From positions 1 to 64,000 of the forward strand of contig CALKIH010000053.1 of assembly GCA_937995335.1 (NCBI GenBank): a stretch of DNA of 64,000 bases, read 5' to 3'. This stretch comes from UBA2357 sp002344625. GTDB lineage: Bacteria; Pseudomonadota; Gammaproteobacteria; Burkholderiales; Rhodocyclaceae. Made by a program: the position numbers and the translations under genes. Shown one piece after another: positions 18,361 through 27,486 of the stretch. Numbering within the stretch: position 1 is the stretch's first letter; each line of letters opens with the position of its first letter. The notes under the pieces are model-generated. The model ran no database searches, was not told the origin of the DNA, and saw only the letters and a list, made by a program, of their open reading frames with translations.

Positions 18361-21300
18361 ATGACCCAGCGTTTGCGCGAGATCCCCTACAACTACACTT
18401 CCTTTGCCGATCGCGAGATCGTCATTCGCCTGCTTGGCAGCGACGCCTGGGGGACGCTCGAGTCCCTGCGCAACGAACGGGTGACCGGGCGCTCGGCGCG
18501 CATGCTGTATGAAGTGCTGGGAGACATCTGGGTCGTCCAGCGCAATCCCTATCTGCAGGACGACTTGCTCGAAAACGCCGCGCGCCGCGAGGCCCTGATC
18601 GGCGCATTGCGCCACCGCCTTGCCGAAGTCGAGAAGCGGCGTCAGGAAAGCGCCACCGAAGACCCGGGCCGCAGCGCAAAGGTTTCGGCGCTGGTGCAGG
18701 CGGCGGAAAGATCGGTAGCCGCCTTTGCGCGCTTTTTCGACGACACCGCCGCGCTGCGCAAGCAGGTCATGAAGGAGTTGTCGCGCCATACCCGCAAGGA
18801 CAACATCTGCTTCGACGGGCATGCGCGCGTATCGCATGTCACCGACGCTACCGACTGGCGGGTGGAGTACCCGCTGGTGGTCCTCTACCCCGACACCGAA
18901 GCAGAAATGGCGCCGCTGGTGCGCGCCTGTATCACGCTCGGGTTGACGATCATTCCGCGCGGCGGCGGCACCGGCTACACCGGTGGGGCGATTCCGCTGG
19001 ACGCGCGCTCGGTCGTGATCAACACCGAGAAGCTGATCGACATGGGTCCAGTCGAGGAGATCGTCCTGCCCGGCCTGGGCACGCCGACAGCGACCATCCG
19101 CACCGGAGCCGGCGTGGTCACCGCGCGCGTATCCGACGCGGCGAGCGCGGCCGGACGTGTTTTCGCGGTCGATCCGACCTCGGCCGAAGCGTCGTGCGTC
19201 GGGGGCAACATCGCGATGAACGCCGGGGGCAAGAAGGCGGTACTGTGGGGCACCGCGCTCGACAACCTCGCCTGGTGGAAGATGGTCACGCCCGACGGTA
19301 ACTGGTTGGAGGTCGAACGTGTCAACCACAACCTCGGCAAGATCCATGAACAGGAAAGCGTCGAGTTTCGCCTGAAGCGCTTCGACGCCGACGGCAGGAA
19401 GCTGCTCGCCGAAGAGACCCTGATCATGCCCGGCGCCCGATGCCGCAAGATCGGGCTGGGCAAGGACGTGACCGACAAATTCCTGGGCGGCGTACCCGGG
19501 GTGCAGAAGGAAGGCACCGACGGCCTGATCGTCGCGGCACGCTGGGTGCTGCACCAGATGCCGCCGGTCACCCGCACGGTATGTCTCGAATTCTTCGGCC
19601 AGGTGCGCGAAGCCGTGCCGGCGATCGTCGAGATCACCGACTGGTTCAAGCCCGGCGGTGCGGGGCATGCAGAAGGTGTTCAACTCGCCGGCCTCGAACA
19701 TCTGGACGAACGCTATGTCAGCGCGGTGGGCTATACCACCAAGGCCAAGCGCCATGGGCGCCCCAAGATGGTATTGATCGGCGACATCGTCGGCCATGAC
19801 GAAGATGCGGTGATGCGCGCCGCGTCGGAAGTGGTCAGGATGTGCAACGTACGTGGTGCCGAGGGTTTCATCGCGGCCAGCCCCGAGCAGCGCAAGCGCT
19901 TCTGGCTGGACCGCTCCCGCACCGCCGCGATCTCGAAGCACACCAACGCCTTCAAGATCAACGAAGACGTCGTGATTCCGCTGCCGCGGATGGGCGACTA
20001 CTGCGACGGCATCGAGCGGATCAACATCGAACTGTCGACGCGCAACAAGCTGGCGCTTTGCGACGCACTGATCCAGTTTCTCTCCGGCGAGCTTCCGCTC
20101 AACCAGGGGGACGCCAATCTGGATCGCGAGGAGCTCATCGGCGACCGGCGCCAGGCCGCGCTCGACTATGTATCCACGGTGCAGCGTCGCTGGCAGTGGC
20201 TGCTCGACAATCTCGACATGCCGCTGGCCGAGGCCGAGCGCCACTTCGAGACCTACGGCATCGCCGCCGGAGAGCTGACCAACCGCGCCGCCGATCCGGT
20301 GCTGTTCCATCGTCTGCAGGATTATTCGGTGCGGATCTCATGGAAAACCGAACTGAAACCACGCCTCGACAAGATTTTCGACGGCACGCTGTTCAGCCCG
20401 ATCCCTGAGCGTATCGCCAAGATCCACAAGGAGGTCTTGCGCGGGCGGGTGTTCGTGGCACTGCACATGCACGCCGGCGACGGCAACGTGCACACCAACC
20501 TGCCGGTCAATTCCGACAACTACGAGATGCTCCAGACCGCCAACCGGGCGGTCGACCGCATCATGGCGCTGGCGCGCAGCCTCGACGGCGTGATCTCGGG
20601 CGAACACGGCATCGGCATCACCAAGCTCGACTATCTCAGCGACGACGAGATGGCGAATTTCTGGGACTACAAGCAGAAGGTCGACCCGGAAGGCCGCTTC
20701 AACCGCGGCAAGCTGCTGCGCAAGAGCGATCGCCCTGGTGTTTCGGCGGGCAATCTCGACAACGCCTACACCCCCAGCTTCAACCTGATGGGGCACGAGT
20801 CGCTGATCATGGAACAGACCGAGATCAGCGAAATCGCGCACGACATCAAGGACTGCCTACGCTGCGGCAAGTGCAAGCCGGTGTGCTCGACCCACGTGCC
20901 GCGCGCCAACCTGCTGTACAGCCCGCGCAACAAGATCCTCAGCACCTCGCTGCTGATAGAGGCTTTCCTTTACGAGGAACAGACCCGGCGCGGCGTGTCG
21001 CTCGCCCATTGGTCGGAGTTCGAGGATGTCGCCGATCACTGCACCGTGTGCCACAAGTGCGAGAAGCCCTGCCCGGTCGATATCGACTTCGGCGACGTGT
21101 CGATCAAGATGCGCAACCTCCTGCGCAAGCAGGGCAAGAAAACCTTCAATCCCGGCACCGCCGCGGCCATGGCCTTCCTGACCGCCAAGGATCCGGCGAC
21201 GATCAAGATCATCCGCAAGGGCATGATCGATTGGGGCTACAAGGCCCAGCGCCTCGGACACCGCATCGGCAAGTCGATGGGCCTGATCCAGGCGCAGGTC

Positions 21301-22263
21301 GAGGCGCCACCAGCGACGCTCGGCCGCGCATCGATCAAGGCGCAGGTCATTCACTTCATCAACAAGCCGATGCCTGGCAACCTGCCCAAGCGCACCAGTC
21401 GTGCGCTGCTCGACATCGAGGACGACAAGGTCATCCCGGTGATCCGCAACCCGCGGCTCGCCCGCGACGAAAGCGAGGCGGTGTTCTACTTCCCGGGCTG
21501 TGGCTCGGAGCGCCTGTTCAGCCAGGTCGGCCTGGCGACGCAGGCCATGCTCTACCACGTCGGTGCCACCACGGTGCTGCCGCCGGGCTATCTGTGCTGC
21601 GGCTATCCGCAGACCTCTTCCGGCTTCGAGGACAAGGGCCAGCAGCTCACCACCGACAATCGGGTACTGTTCCACCGGGTCGCCAACACGCTCAACTATC
21701 TGGACATCAAGACCGTGATCGTCTCGTGCGGCACCTGCATGGATCAATTGCTGAAGTATCAGTTCGAGAAGATATTCCCCGGCTGCCGGCTGCTCGACAT
21801 CCATGAATACCTGATGGAAAAGGGCGTCCGGCTCGACGGCATCAGCGGCACCCGCTACATGTACCACGAGCCCTGCCATACCCCGATGAAACAGTATTCG
21901 GGCATCAAGGTCGCCAACGAGCTGATGGGCACCCGGGTAGACCTCAACGAGCGCTGCTGCGGCGAATCCGGGACACTGGCCGCCAGCCGCGCCGACATCT
22001 CGACCCAGGTGCGTTTTCGCAAGCAGGCGGAAATCGAGAAAGGGGCAGCGGCACTGCGTGAAGGCAGCGTGCCGGGCACCCCGGTCAAGATCCTGACTTC
22101 GTGCCCGAGCTGCCTGCAGGGACTCAGCCGCTATTCCGACGATGGCGACATCGAAGCCGATTACATCGTGATCGAGATCGCGAAGACGCTGCTGGGCGAA
22201 AACTGGATGCCCGAATACGTGCGGCACGCCAACAGCGGCGGGATCGAGCGGGTGCTGCTGTAG
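18361..22263 (+). CDS. DUF3683-type FAD and Fe-S oxidoreductase (D-lactate/glycolate dehydrogenase-like), 1,300 residues
   Basis: A very long fusion found in betaproteobacteria. From the N-terminus: a DUF3683-type region (about 1-150), an FAD-binding PCMH domain (VVLYPDTEAEMAPLVRAC, then PRGGGTGYTGGAIPL), an FAD-oxidase C-terminal domain with GDGNVHTNLPV and GEHGIG, two ferredoxin-type clusters (CLRCGKCKPVC about 833; CTVCHKCEKPCP about 895), and two CCG domains (YFPGCGSERLF ... YLCCGYPQ; EPCHTPM ... RCCGESGTLA). It thus combines in one chain what GlcD/GlcF or LldEF-type systems split. The likely role is oxidation of a 2-hydroxy acid with electrons passed to the respiratory chain; the substrate is not readable. 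TACAAT at 18319-18324 may be its -10. Confidence 0.87.
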   Translation: MTQRLREIPYNYTSFADREIVIRLLGSDAWGTLESLRNERVTGRSARMLYEVLGDIWVVQRNPYLQDDLLENAARREALIGALRHRLAEVEKRRQESATEDPGRSAKVSALVQAAERSVAAFARFFDDTAALRKQVMKELSRHTRKDNICFDGHARVSHVTDATDWRVEYPLVVLYPDTEAEMAPLVRACITLGLTIIPRGGGTGYTGGAIPLDARSVVINTEKLIDMGPVEEIVLPGLGTPTATIRTGAGVVTARVSDAASAAGRVFAVDPTSAEASCVGGNIAMNAGGKKAVLWGTALDNLAWWKMVTPDGNWLEVERVNHNLGKIHEQESVEFRLKRFDADGRKLLAEETLIMPGARCRKIGLGKDVTDKFLGGVPGVQKEGTDGLIVAARWVLHQMPPVTRTVCLEFFGQVREAVPAIVEITDWFKPGGAGHAEGVQLAGLEHLDERYVSAVGYTTKAKRHGRPKMVLIGDIVGHDEDAVMRAASEVVRMCNVRGAEGFIAASPEQRKRFWLDRSRTAAISKHTNAFKINEDVVIPLPRMGDYCDGIERINIELSTRNKLALCDALIQFLSGELPLNQGDANLDREELIGDRRQAALDYVSTVQRRWQWLLDNLDMPLAEAERHFETYGIAAGELTNRAADPVLFHRLQDYSVRISWKTELKPRLDKIFDGTLFSPIPERIAKIHKEVLRGRVFVALHMHAGDGNVHTNLPVNSDNYEMLQTANRAVDRIMALARSLDGVISGEHGIGITKLDYLSDDEMANFWDYKQKVDPEGRFNRGKLLRKSDRPGVSAGNLDNAYTPSFNLMGHESLIMEQTEISEIAHDIKDCLRCGKCKPVCSTHVPRANLLYSPRNKILSTSLLIEAFLYEEQTRRGVSLAHWSEFEDVADHCTVCHKCEKPCPVDIDFGDVSIKMRNLLRKQGKKTFNPGTAAAMAFLTAKDPATIKIIRKGMIDWGYKAQRLGHRIGKSMGLIQAQVEAPPATLGRASIKAQVIHFINKPMPGNLPKRTSRALLDIEDDKVIPVIRNPRLARDESEAVFYFPGCGSERLFSQVGLATQAMLYHVGATTVLPPGYLCCGYPQTSSGFEDKGQQLTTDNRVLFHRVANTLNYLDIKTVIVSCGTCMDQLLKYQFEKIFPGCRLLDIHEYLMEKGVRLDGISGTRYMYHEPCHTPMKQYSGIKVANELMGTRVDLNERCCGESGTLAASRADISTQVRFRKQAEIEKGAAALREGSVPGTPVKILTSCPSCLQGLSRYSDDGDIEADYIVIEIAKTLLGENWMPEYVRHANSGGIERVLL

Positions 22264-22277
22264 TTCCCCGGACGGTG

Positions 22278-22303
22278 GATCCCGCCTGTCGGTGGCCGGG
22301 ATC
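22278..22303. terminator. Candidate bidirectional hairpin between convergent genes
   Basis: Perfect 7-bp inverted repeat (GATCCCG at 22278-22284, CGGGATC at 22297-22303) with a 12-base loop, lying in the 39-bp gap between the DUF3683 oxidoreductase and the convergent sirtuin gene. No U-tract follows, so termination is only likely from position. Confidence 0.35.
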
Positions 22304-23076
22304 TAACGTTGCCGCGGTTGCGAGCAGGCGCGCATTCCGGCAAACGCCGCGACCGCGCCCATCGCCAACCTGTATCGCACCGCGCGGCTGAGCTCGGTTT
22401 CGCCGGGGTTGATCTCGAGCGTGGGAATGCCGTTTTCGATGGCCCACCAGACCGGTCCCGATATGTAGGGAAACACGCTGGTGGTGCCGACCGAAACCAC
22501 CAGATCGACGCCACGCGCCAGGGCCGACTCGAGGCACATGATTGCACGCTGCGGCAGCGCCTCGCCAAACAGCACGACGTCCGGGCGCAGCAGGCCGCCG
22601 CAGACAGGGCAGGCCGGCGGGATATCGAGGCCGGCGAAATCCGGCACCGAACGTGCATGGTGGCATTCGACACAACACAGGCGGTGGAGCGAGCCATGAA
22701 TCTCGATCAGATTGCTCGAACCTGCGGCCCGGTGCAACCCGTCCACGTTCTGCGTGAGCACCGTGACAGCGGGCTTGGTCCGCTCGAGCTCGGCGATGAA
22801 GCGATGCGCCGCATTGGGTTGCGCGCCACGGCAGTTGGCCTCGATCTCGGCGATGTACTTCCACACGATGTCGGGACGCATCGCCATCATCGCACCCGAC
22901 AGCGCGTCCTCGATCGCCAGCCCGTCGTCGGTCAGGCGCTCATGGTAGAGCCCACCGATACCGCGATAAGTCGGCAAACCTGAATCTGCCGAAATACCCG
23001 CCCCGGTAATGAACAGTATCGATTCGGCATCGTCGATGCAGCGGGCTGCCGCTTCGAGCACGCGGGTTTCGCTCAT
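22303..23076 (-). CDS. SIR2-family NAD-dependent protein deacylase
   Basis: Sirtuins remove acyl groups from lysines, consuming NAD+. The 257-residue protein has GAGISADSGLPTYRG, the catalytic His motif TQNVDGLHRAAG with IEIHGSLH, and a four-Cys zinc module (CCVECHHARS ... CPVCGG), plus VVSVGTTSVFPY. All catalytic motifs are intact. The ATG at 23076 shares one base with the TGA of the upstream molybdopterin oxidoreductase, so it is translationally coupled to it, an unusual pairing. Confidence 0.92.
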   Translation of the reverse strand: MSETRVLEAAARCIDDAESILFITGAGISADSGLPTYRGIGGLYHERLTDDGLAIEDALSGAMMAMRPDIVWKYIAEIEANCRGAQPNAAHRFIAELERTKPAVTVLTQNVDGLHRAAGSSNLIEIHGSLHRLCCVECHHARSVPDFAGLDIPPACPVCGGLLRPDVVLFGEALPQRAIMCLESALARGVDLVVSVGTTSVFPYISGPVWWAIENGIPTLEINPGETELSRAVRYRLAMGAVAAFAGMRACSQPRQR

Positions 23077-25163
23077 CACGCCGAAATCGCGCCCTGCACT
23101 TCGACCAGGCAGTCGTAGATCACCGGCCCGCCTCCCATATCGGTCAGTGCCGACGAGGTGACCGCATTGGCATTCTGGCCGTCCCCGGAAAGCTTTTGCC
23201 ACCATATCGACGGACTCACCACCACCCCGGGGCGCACCCGCTCGGTGATCACCGCCCGCGCATGAAACGCACCACGGTCGTTGAAGATGCGCAGGCGCTG
23301 CCCTTCCACCAAACCACGCGCCAGTGCATCGCGCGGGTGGATCTCGAGTGCCGGTCCGCCTTCCCCGGCGAGAAAGCGCGGCAGGTTGGCGAAGCTGGTG
23401 TTGAGGAAATTGCGCGCCGGCGGCGACAGGAATGCCAGTGGATAACGCTCGGCGAGCACCGGGCTGCTGAGCGGCGACTCGAGCGGCGGCACCCATGCGG
23501 GAAGTGGATCCAGCCCGGCTGCGGCCAGTGATTCGCTGAAGAATTCACATTTTCCCGAGGGCGTCGGAAAGCCGCCGGCGGCGAAGGGAACGAACGGCCG
23601 CGGCAGGTTCAGGCGCGCCCAACCTTTCTCGGCCAGCGCCGCGGAGTCGAGGCCGAACGCGCGCTGATCGCAGCGCGCGAACGCCACCGCCGCAATCGCA
23701 TCGTCGGAATCCGCAAGGGCAGGATCGGTGTAACCCATGGCCCGGGCCAGCAGGCGGAACACCTCCGAATTCGACTTCGCCTCGCCCAGCGGCGCGATCG
23801 CAGGCTGGTTGTCAACCGCGTAGAGGTGGCCGTACGCCTTGTGCACGTCGCGGTGCTCGAGCTGGCTCGTGGCCGGCAGGAGTATGTCGGCATAGTCCGC
23901 CGTATCCGTCTGGAACAGCTCGTGCACGACGCAGAACAAATCCTCGCGCATGAATCCCGCACGGACCCGGTTGCTGTCGGGTGCGACCGCCACCGGATTC
24001 GAGTTGTATACATAGATCGCCCGGATCTGCGGATCGCGCACCTCCAGCAAGGCTTCGCCGATCTGCGACATGTTGATGCGCCGCGGCGGAAATCGCTGCG
24101 GATCGGGATAGAGATCGGGCCGCTCGAGCGCATGCTGGTCGACCGGGAAATTGCCCGAGGTCGATAACACGGCGCCCCCGGCCGGATGGCGCCACGCACC
24201 GATCAGCGCGGGCAGGCAGGCGATATTGCGCACGGCCATGCCGCCACCGTGACAACGGTTTAGACCGTAGTTCAGGCGGATCGCGGCCGGCTGGGTGCTG
24301 CCGTAGTCGAGCGCTAGGCGCCGGATCGCGTCCGCCGGCAGACCGGTCAGCGGCGCGGCCCATTCTGGCGAGCATGCCTCGACCCGTTCGGCCAGCCGCT
24401 CGAAGCCCAGCGTATGGCGGGCGATGTAATCGTGGTCGATCAGATCGGCCTCGATCAGCACATGCATCATCGCCAGCGCAAGGGCGGTGTCGGTACCCGG
24501 CATCGGGGCGAGGTGGAGGTCGCACTTCTCGGCCGTCCGGGTCCGCCACGGATCGATGCACACCAGCCGCGCGCCGCGGCGTTTCGCCTCCTGGATGAAG
24601 CGCCAGCCGTGCAGGTTCGAAACAACCGGGTTGCCGCCCCAGATGATGATGAGGCGCGCATCGACGAGCGCTTCGGGATCCATGCCGATCGAAGCGCCAA
24701 CGGTGGCCTTCCAGCCGGCGGCGCCAGCCGCCGCGCAAATCGTCTGATCCAGACGCGAGGCACCAAGGCGATTGAAAAAACGCATGTCCATGCTGGCCCC
24801 CTGCACGAACCCCAGGGTGCCACCGTAGTTGTACGGCAGTATCGCGCGCGGGTCCTCGCCGGCAATGGCACCGAAACGCTCACTGATGATCGCCAGCGCA
24901 TCATCCCAACCGATGCGCTCGAATCGCCCCTCGCCTTTGCGGCCGATCCGCCTCATCGGGTAAAGCAGCCGCTGATCCGAATAGGTGCGCTCGAGATAGT
25001 GCGCGACCTTGGTGCATAACGCGCCATTGGTAAACGGGTGATCGGCGGCCCCACGAATCTTGACCGCCTTGCCATCCTCAACCGTGACTTCCATGGCGCA
25101 GGTATCGGGACAGTCGTGCGGACAGGCCGCCTTGACGATCGAACTTCCGGCAACGCTCATCAT
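23076..25163 (-). CDS. Molybdopterin-dependent oxidoreductase with N-terminal 4Fe-4S cluster
   Basis: A roughly 695-residue member of the Mo/W-bis-MGD family (DMSO reductase superfamily). The N-terminus has ACPHDCPDTCAMEV and LCTKV, the CX3CX3C...C ligands of a 4Fe-4S cluster. Then follow IIIWGGNPVVSNLHGWRFI, YVYNSNPVAVAPD, DILLPATSQLEHRD and a C-terminal molydop-binding domain (LRIFNDRGAFHARAVI ... SIWWQK). There is no Tat signal, so it is probably cytoplasmic. No membrane-anchor or electron-transfer subunit is adjacent; the substrate is unknown. A GTG at 25172 or an ATG at 25160 are alternative starts. It is coupled to the sirtuin gene downstream. Confidence 0.88.
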   Translation of the reverse strand: MMSVAGSSIVKAACPHDCPDTCAMEVTVEDGKAVKIRGAADHPFTNGALCTKVAHYLERTYSDQRLLYPMRRIGRKGEGRFERIGWDDALAIISERFGAIAGEDPRAILPYNYGGTLGFVQGASMDMRFFNRLGASRLDQTICAAAGAAGWKATVGASIGMDPEALVDARLIIIWGGNPVVSNLHGWRFIQEAKRRGARLVCIDPWRTRTAEKCDLHLAPMPGTDTALALAMMHVLIEADLIDHDYIARHTLGFERLAERVEACSPEWAAPLTGLPADAIRRLALDYGSTQPAAIRLNYGLNRCHGGGMAVRNIACLPALIGAWRHPAGGAVLSTSGNFPVDQHALERPDLYPDPQRFPPRRINMSQIGEALLEVRDPQIRAIYVYNSNPVAVAPDSNRVRAGFMREDLFCVVHELFQTDTADYADILLPATSQLEHRDVHKAYGHLYAVDNQPAIAPLGEAKSNSEVFRLLARAMGYTDPALADSDDAIAAVAFARCDQRAFGLDSAALAEKGWARLNLPRPFVPFAAGGFPTPSGKCEFFSESLAAAGLDPLPAWVPPLESPLSSPVLAERYPLAFLSPPARNFLNTSFANLPRFLAGEGGPALEIHPRDALARGLVEGQRLRIFNDRGAFHARAVITERVRPGVVVSPSIWWQKLSGDGQNANAVTSSALTDMGGGPVIYDCLVEVQGAISA

Positions 25164-25243
25164 GCGATCCACAACTTGAGGGAAAATTGACCTGCCGGGA
25201 CCCGCCCGGGCCCCGGCTCACGCAGACGCCAGGCACCTCCGGC

Positions 25244-25900
25244 TCAGCGCCGCTTGTGCCCGGATGCGAGGAGTTCGATGTAGCGCTGCCTGTCGGCGTC
25301 GAAGCGCTCACGGATCAGCGCACGCTCGCCCTCTTTCTGCTTGAGGAACTCCTTGTGCGATGCCAGTTCGGAATCGATGACCTGCAGGGCACTCTTCAGA
25401 TCCCTGGGAAGATCGCGGCCACGATAGAACTCAGTTTCCTCATCATAGCGCTTGCGCTGCACGAGCAATTCCTGCTCGCGTGCCAGAACCCCTTCCACGC
25501 TGCGCTCGACTTCGGCGATGGCGCGCGCTTCACGCTCGTCGATCGCGCCGAGGGTCGGATAGGTCTCGAACAAGGCTTCATCCTGGCGGCGCTGTATGCG
25601 ATCGCGTTCTTCGGCTTCGGCTCGCGCCTTGGCCTCGGCCTCGCGCCGCGCCAGCTCAGCCTTGGTCAATGGGGCACTGACATGCCGGCGGGTGACCCCC
25701 TGCGAATTCATCTCGCGATAGGCACGCCCATAGCATTGCGACGGCAGCACGTCGCCACAGACCGGCCGACCGCTATCGTCCTCACAACAAAAAATGCTCT
25801 TGCCCCCGCTCTTCCCATCCCCTGCCTGCGCATGCAGAGGCGGGGCGGCAAGCAACAGCAGCAACACCCACAAGAGGCTAGCCTTCGTCGGCGATACCAT
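25244..25900 (-). CDS. Exported DUF4124-like protein with charged coiled coil
   Basis: A 218-residue protein with a signal peptide (ASLLWVLLLLLAAPPLHAQA). A short Cys-containing segment FCCEDDSGRPVCGDVLPSQCYGRAY resembles the DUF4124 N-terminal motif. A long Glu/Arg/Ala-rich helix follows (about 75-215), likely coiled coil. The function is unknown. The start at 25900 lies inside the 3' end of pyrE on the same strand (23-base overlap), so it is probably cotranscribed with pyrE. Confidence 0.75.
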   Translation of the reverse strand: MVSPTKASLLWVLLLLLAAPPLHAQAGDGKSGGKSIFCCEDDSGRPVCGDVLPSQCYGRAYREMNSQGVTRRHVSAPLTKAELARREAEAKARAEAEERDRIQRRQDEALFETYPTLGAIDEREARAIAEVERSVEGVLAREQELLVQRKRYDEETEFYRGRDLPRDLKSALQVIDSELASHKEFLKQKEGERALIRERFDADRQRYIELLASGHKRR

Positions 25901-26525
25901 ATGTCTTCCGATAGTTCTGCACGGCCTCGAGATTGGCGGCAAGGTCCGCATTGTCGCCCAGATAATCGATGAGGTCGGCGAGGGTCGCCACGGCCACGAC
26001 CGGAATGCCGTGCACCGACCGGACTTCCTGAACCGCCGACTGCGCCCCCGCGCCCCGCTCCATCCGGTCCAGCGCGATGACGACGCCCGCCGGGACGGCG
26101 CCGCCCCCACCGATGATTTCGACCGATTCACGCACCGAGGTTCCCGCGGAGATCACATCGTCGAGAATCAGCACTCGCCCCGACAGCGGTGCACCAATCA
26201 GGGTCCCCCCTTCGCCGTGGTCCTTGGCCTCCTTGCGGTTGAAACAGAAGGGCTTGTTCACACCCTGCTCGGCCAGCCTGATCGCCACCCCGGCCACTAG
26301 CGGAATACCCTTGTAGGCCGGCCCGAACAACATGTCGAAAGGAATGCCTGCGGCCAGAATCGCGTCTGCATAGAAACCACACAGGGCCCGGAACGAAGCG
26401 CCATCGCCGAACAGGCCGGCGTTGAAAAAATAGGGTGAATTGCGCCCAGCCTTCGTCACGAAGGCACCGAAGCGCAAAACCCCTTTTTCGCATGCAAGTG
26501 ATATGAACTCGCGGCTAGTGTTCAT
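25878..26525 (-). CDS. pyrE: Orotate phosphoribosyltransferase
   Basis: PyrE makes orotidine 5'-phosphate from orotate and PRPP in pyrimidine synthesis. The 215-residue protein shows LRFGAFVTKAGRNSPYFFNAG, LFGPAYKGIPL, the flexible-loop NRKEAKDHGEGG and the PRPP motif VLILDDVISAGTS. Length is normal. It is divergent from exonuclease III; the 135-bp gap contains a perfect 18-bp palindrome. Confidence 0.96.
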   Translation of the reverse strand: MNTSREFISLACEKGVLRFGAFVTKAGRNSPYFFNAGLFGDGASFRALCGFYADAILAAGIPFDMLFGPAYKGIPLVAGVAIRLAEQGVNKPFCFNRKEAKDHGEGGTLIGAPLSGRVLILDDVISAGTSVRESVEIIGGGGAVPAGVVIALDRMERGAGAQSAVQEVRSVHGIPVVAVATLADLIDYLGDNADLAANLEAVQNYRKTYGIADEG

Positions 26526-26566
26526 GTGGATAGGGTGCTATGGCACTGCAAACCCGCCCGGCCCCC

Positions 26567-26584
26567 GATCCAGCGCGCTGGATC
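26567..26584. repeat. Perfect 18-bp palindrome in the pyrE/xth gap
   Basis: GATCCAGCGCGCTGGATC is a perfect palindrome, 42 bases before the pyrE start and 77 bases before the xth start. It could be an operator or a hairpin in either divergent transcript. There is no loop, which favours a dimeric protein site over a terminator. Confidence 0.5.
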
Positions 26585-26660
26585 AGCGTATGTCCGGTAC
26601 CCGCCGAATCGGGAATGGGGCTAACATCGTGCCGTGTTCATCATCGGGAAACGTGCACGA

Positions 26661-27443
26661 ATGTTACGCGTCATCACCGCCAACCTCAACGGCGTCCGCT
26701 CCGCCGAGCGGAAGGGTTTCTTCGACTGGATGCACTTGCAACAAGCCGATTTCGTTTGCGTACAGGAACTCAAGGCCCAGACGGCCGACATGAGCGCCCG
26801 GATGCTCAATCCGGATGGCTGGTTCGGCTACTTTCATTATGCCGAAAAGAAGGGCTACAGCGGTGTGGGCATCTACGCGAAACGGCAGCCCGACCAGATC
26901 ATCGAGGGTCTGGGCATCGCCGAGTTCGATTCGGAAGGGCGCTACATCGAACTGGTATACGGCAAGCTCTCGGTCATCTCGTTGTATCTGCCCTCCGGCT
27001 CGAGCGGCGACGAGCGCCAGCAGGTCAAGTTCAGGTTCATGGACGCGTTCTTCGGCCATCTGCGCGATCTCATCAAGCGCGAGCATGAGGTGGTGCTGTG
27101 CGGTGACTGGAACATCGCCCACCGGGAGATCGATCTGAAGAACTGGAAATCGAACCAGAAGAACTCGGGCTTTCTGCCTGAGGAGCGCGCCTGGATTTCG
27201 CGCGTATTCGACGAGCTGGGTTGGATCGATGTCTACCGTCGGCTCCATCCGGACGCCACCGACGACGCCTATACATGGTGGTCGAATCGCGGTCAGGCCT
27301 GGGCCAAGAACGTGGGCTGGCGCCTGGATTATCAACTCGCGACACCAGGCCTGGGTGTTGCGGCGCTGCGATGCGCGATCCACAAAACCGACCGCTTCAG
27401 CGATCACGCGCCGTTGACCATAGATTACGACTTCGAGCTTTGA
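26661..27443 (+). CDS. xth: Exodeoxyribonuclease III
   Basis: ExoIII is an AP endonuclease and 3' exonuclease in base-excision repair. The 260-residue protein has the metal and catalytic residues of the EEP fold: ITANLNGVRSA, the Glu of CVQELKAQ, GDWNIAHREIDLKNWKSN, WRLDYQLATPG and SDHAPLTIDYDF. The ATG at 26661 gives the family start MLRVITANLNG. It is divergent from pyrE. Confidence 0.95.
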   Translation: MLRVITANLNGVRSAERKGFFDWMHLQQADFVCVQELKAQTADMSARMLNPDGWFGYFHYAEKKGYSGVGIYAKRQPDQIIEGLGIAEFDSEGRYIELVYGKLSVISLYLPSGSSGDERQQVKFRFMDAFFGHLRDLIKREHEVVLCGDWNIAHREIDLKNWKSNQKNSGFLPEERAWISRVFDELGWIDVYRRLHPDATDDAYTWWSNRGQAWAKNVGWRLDYQLATPGLGVAALRCAIHKTDRFSDHAPLTIDYDFEL

Positions 27444-27486
27444 TCGGGGGCAGGCGACCTTACCCTCTCGGCGCGACAAACCCTGT

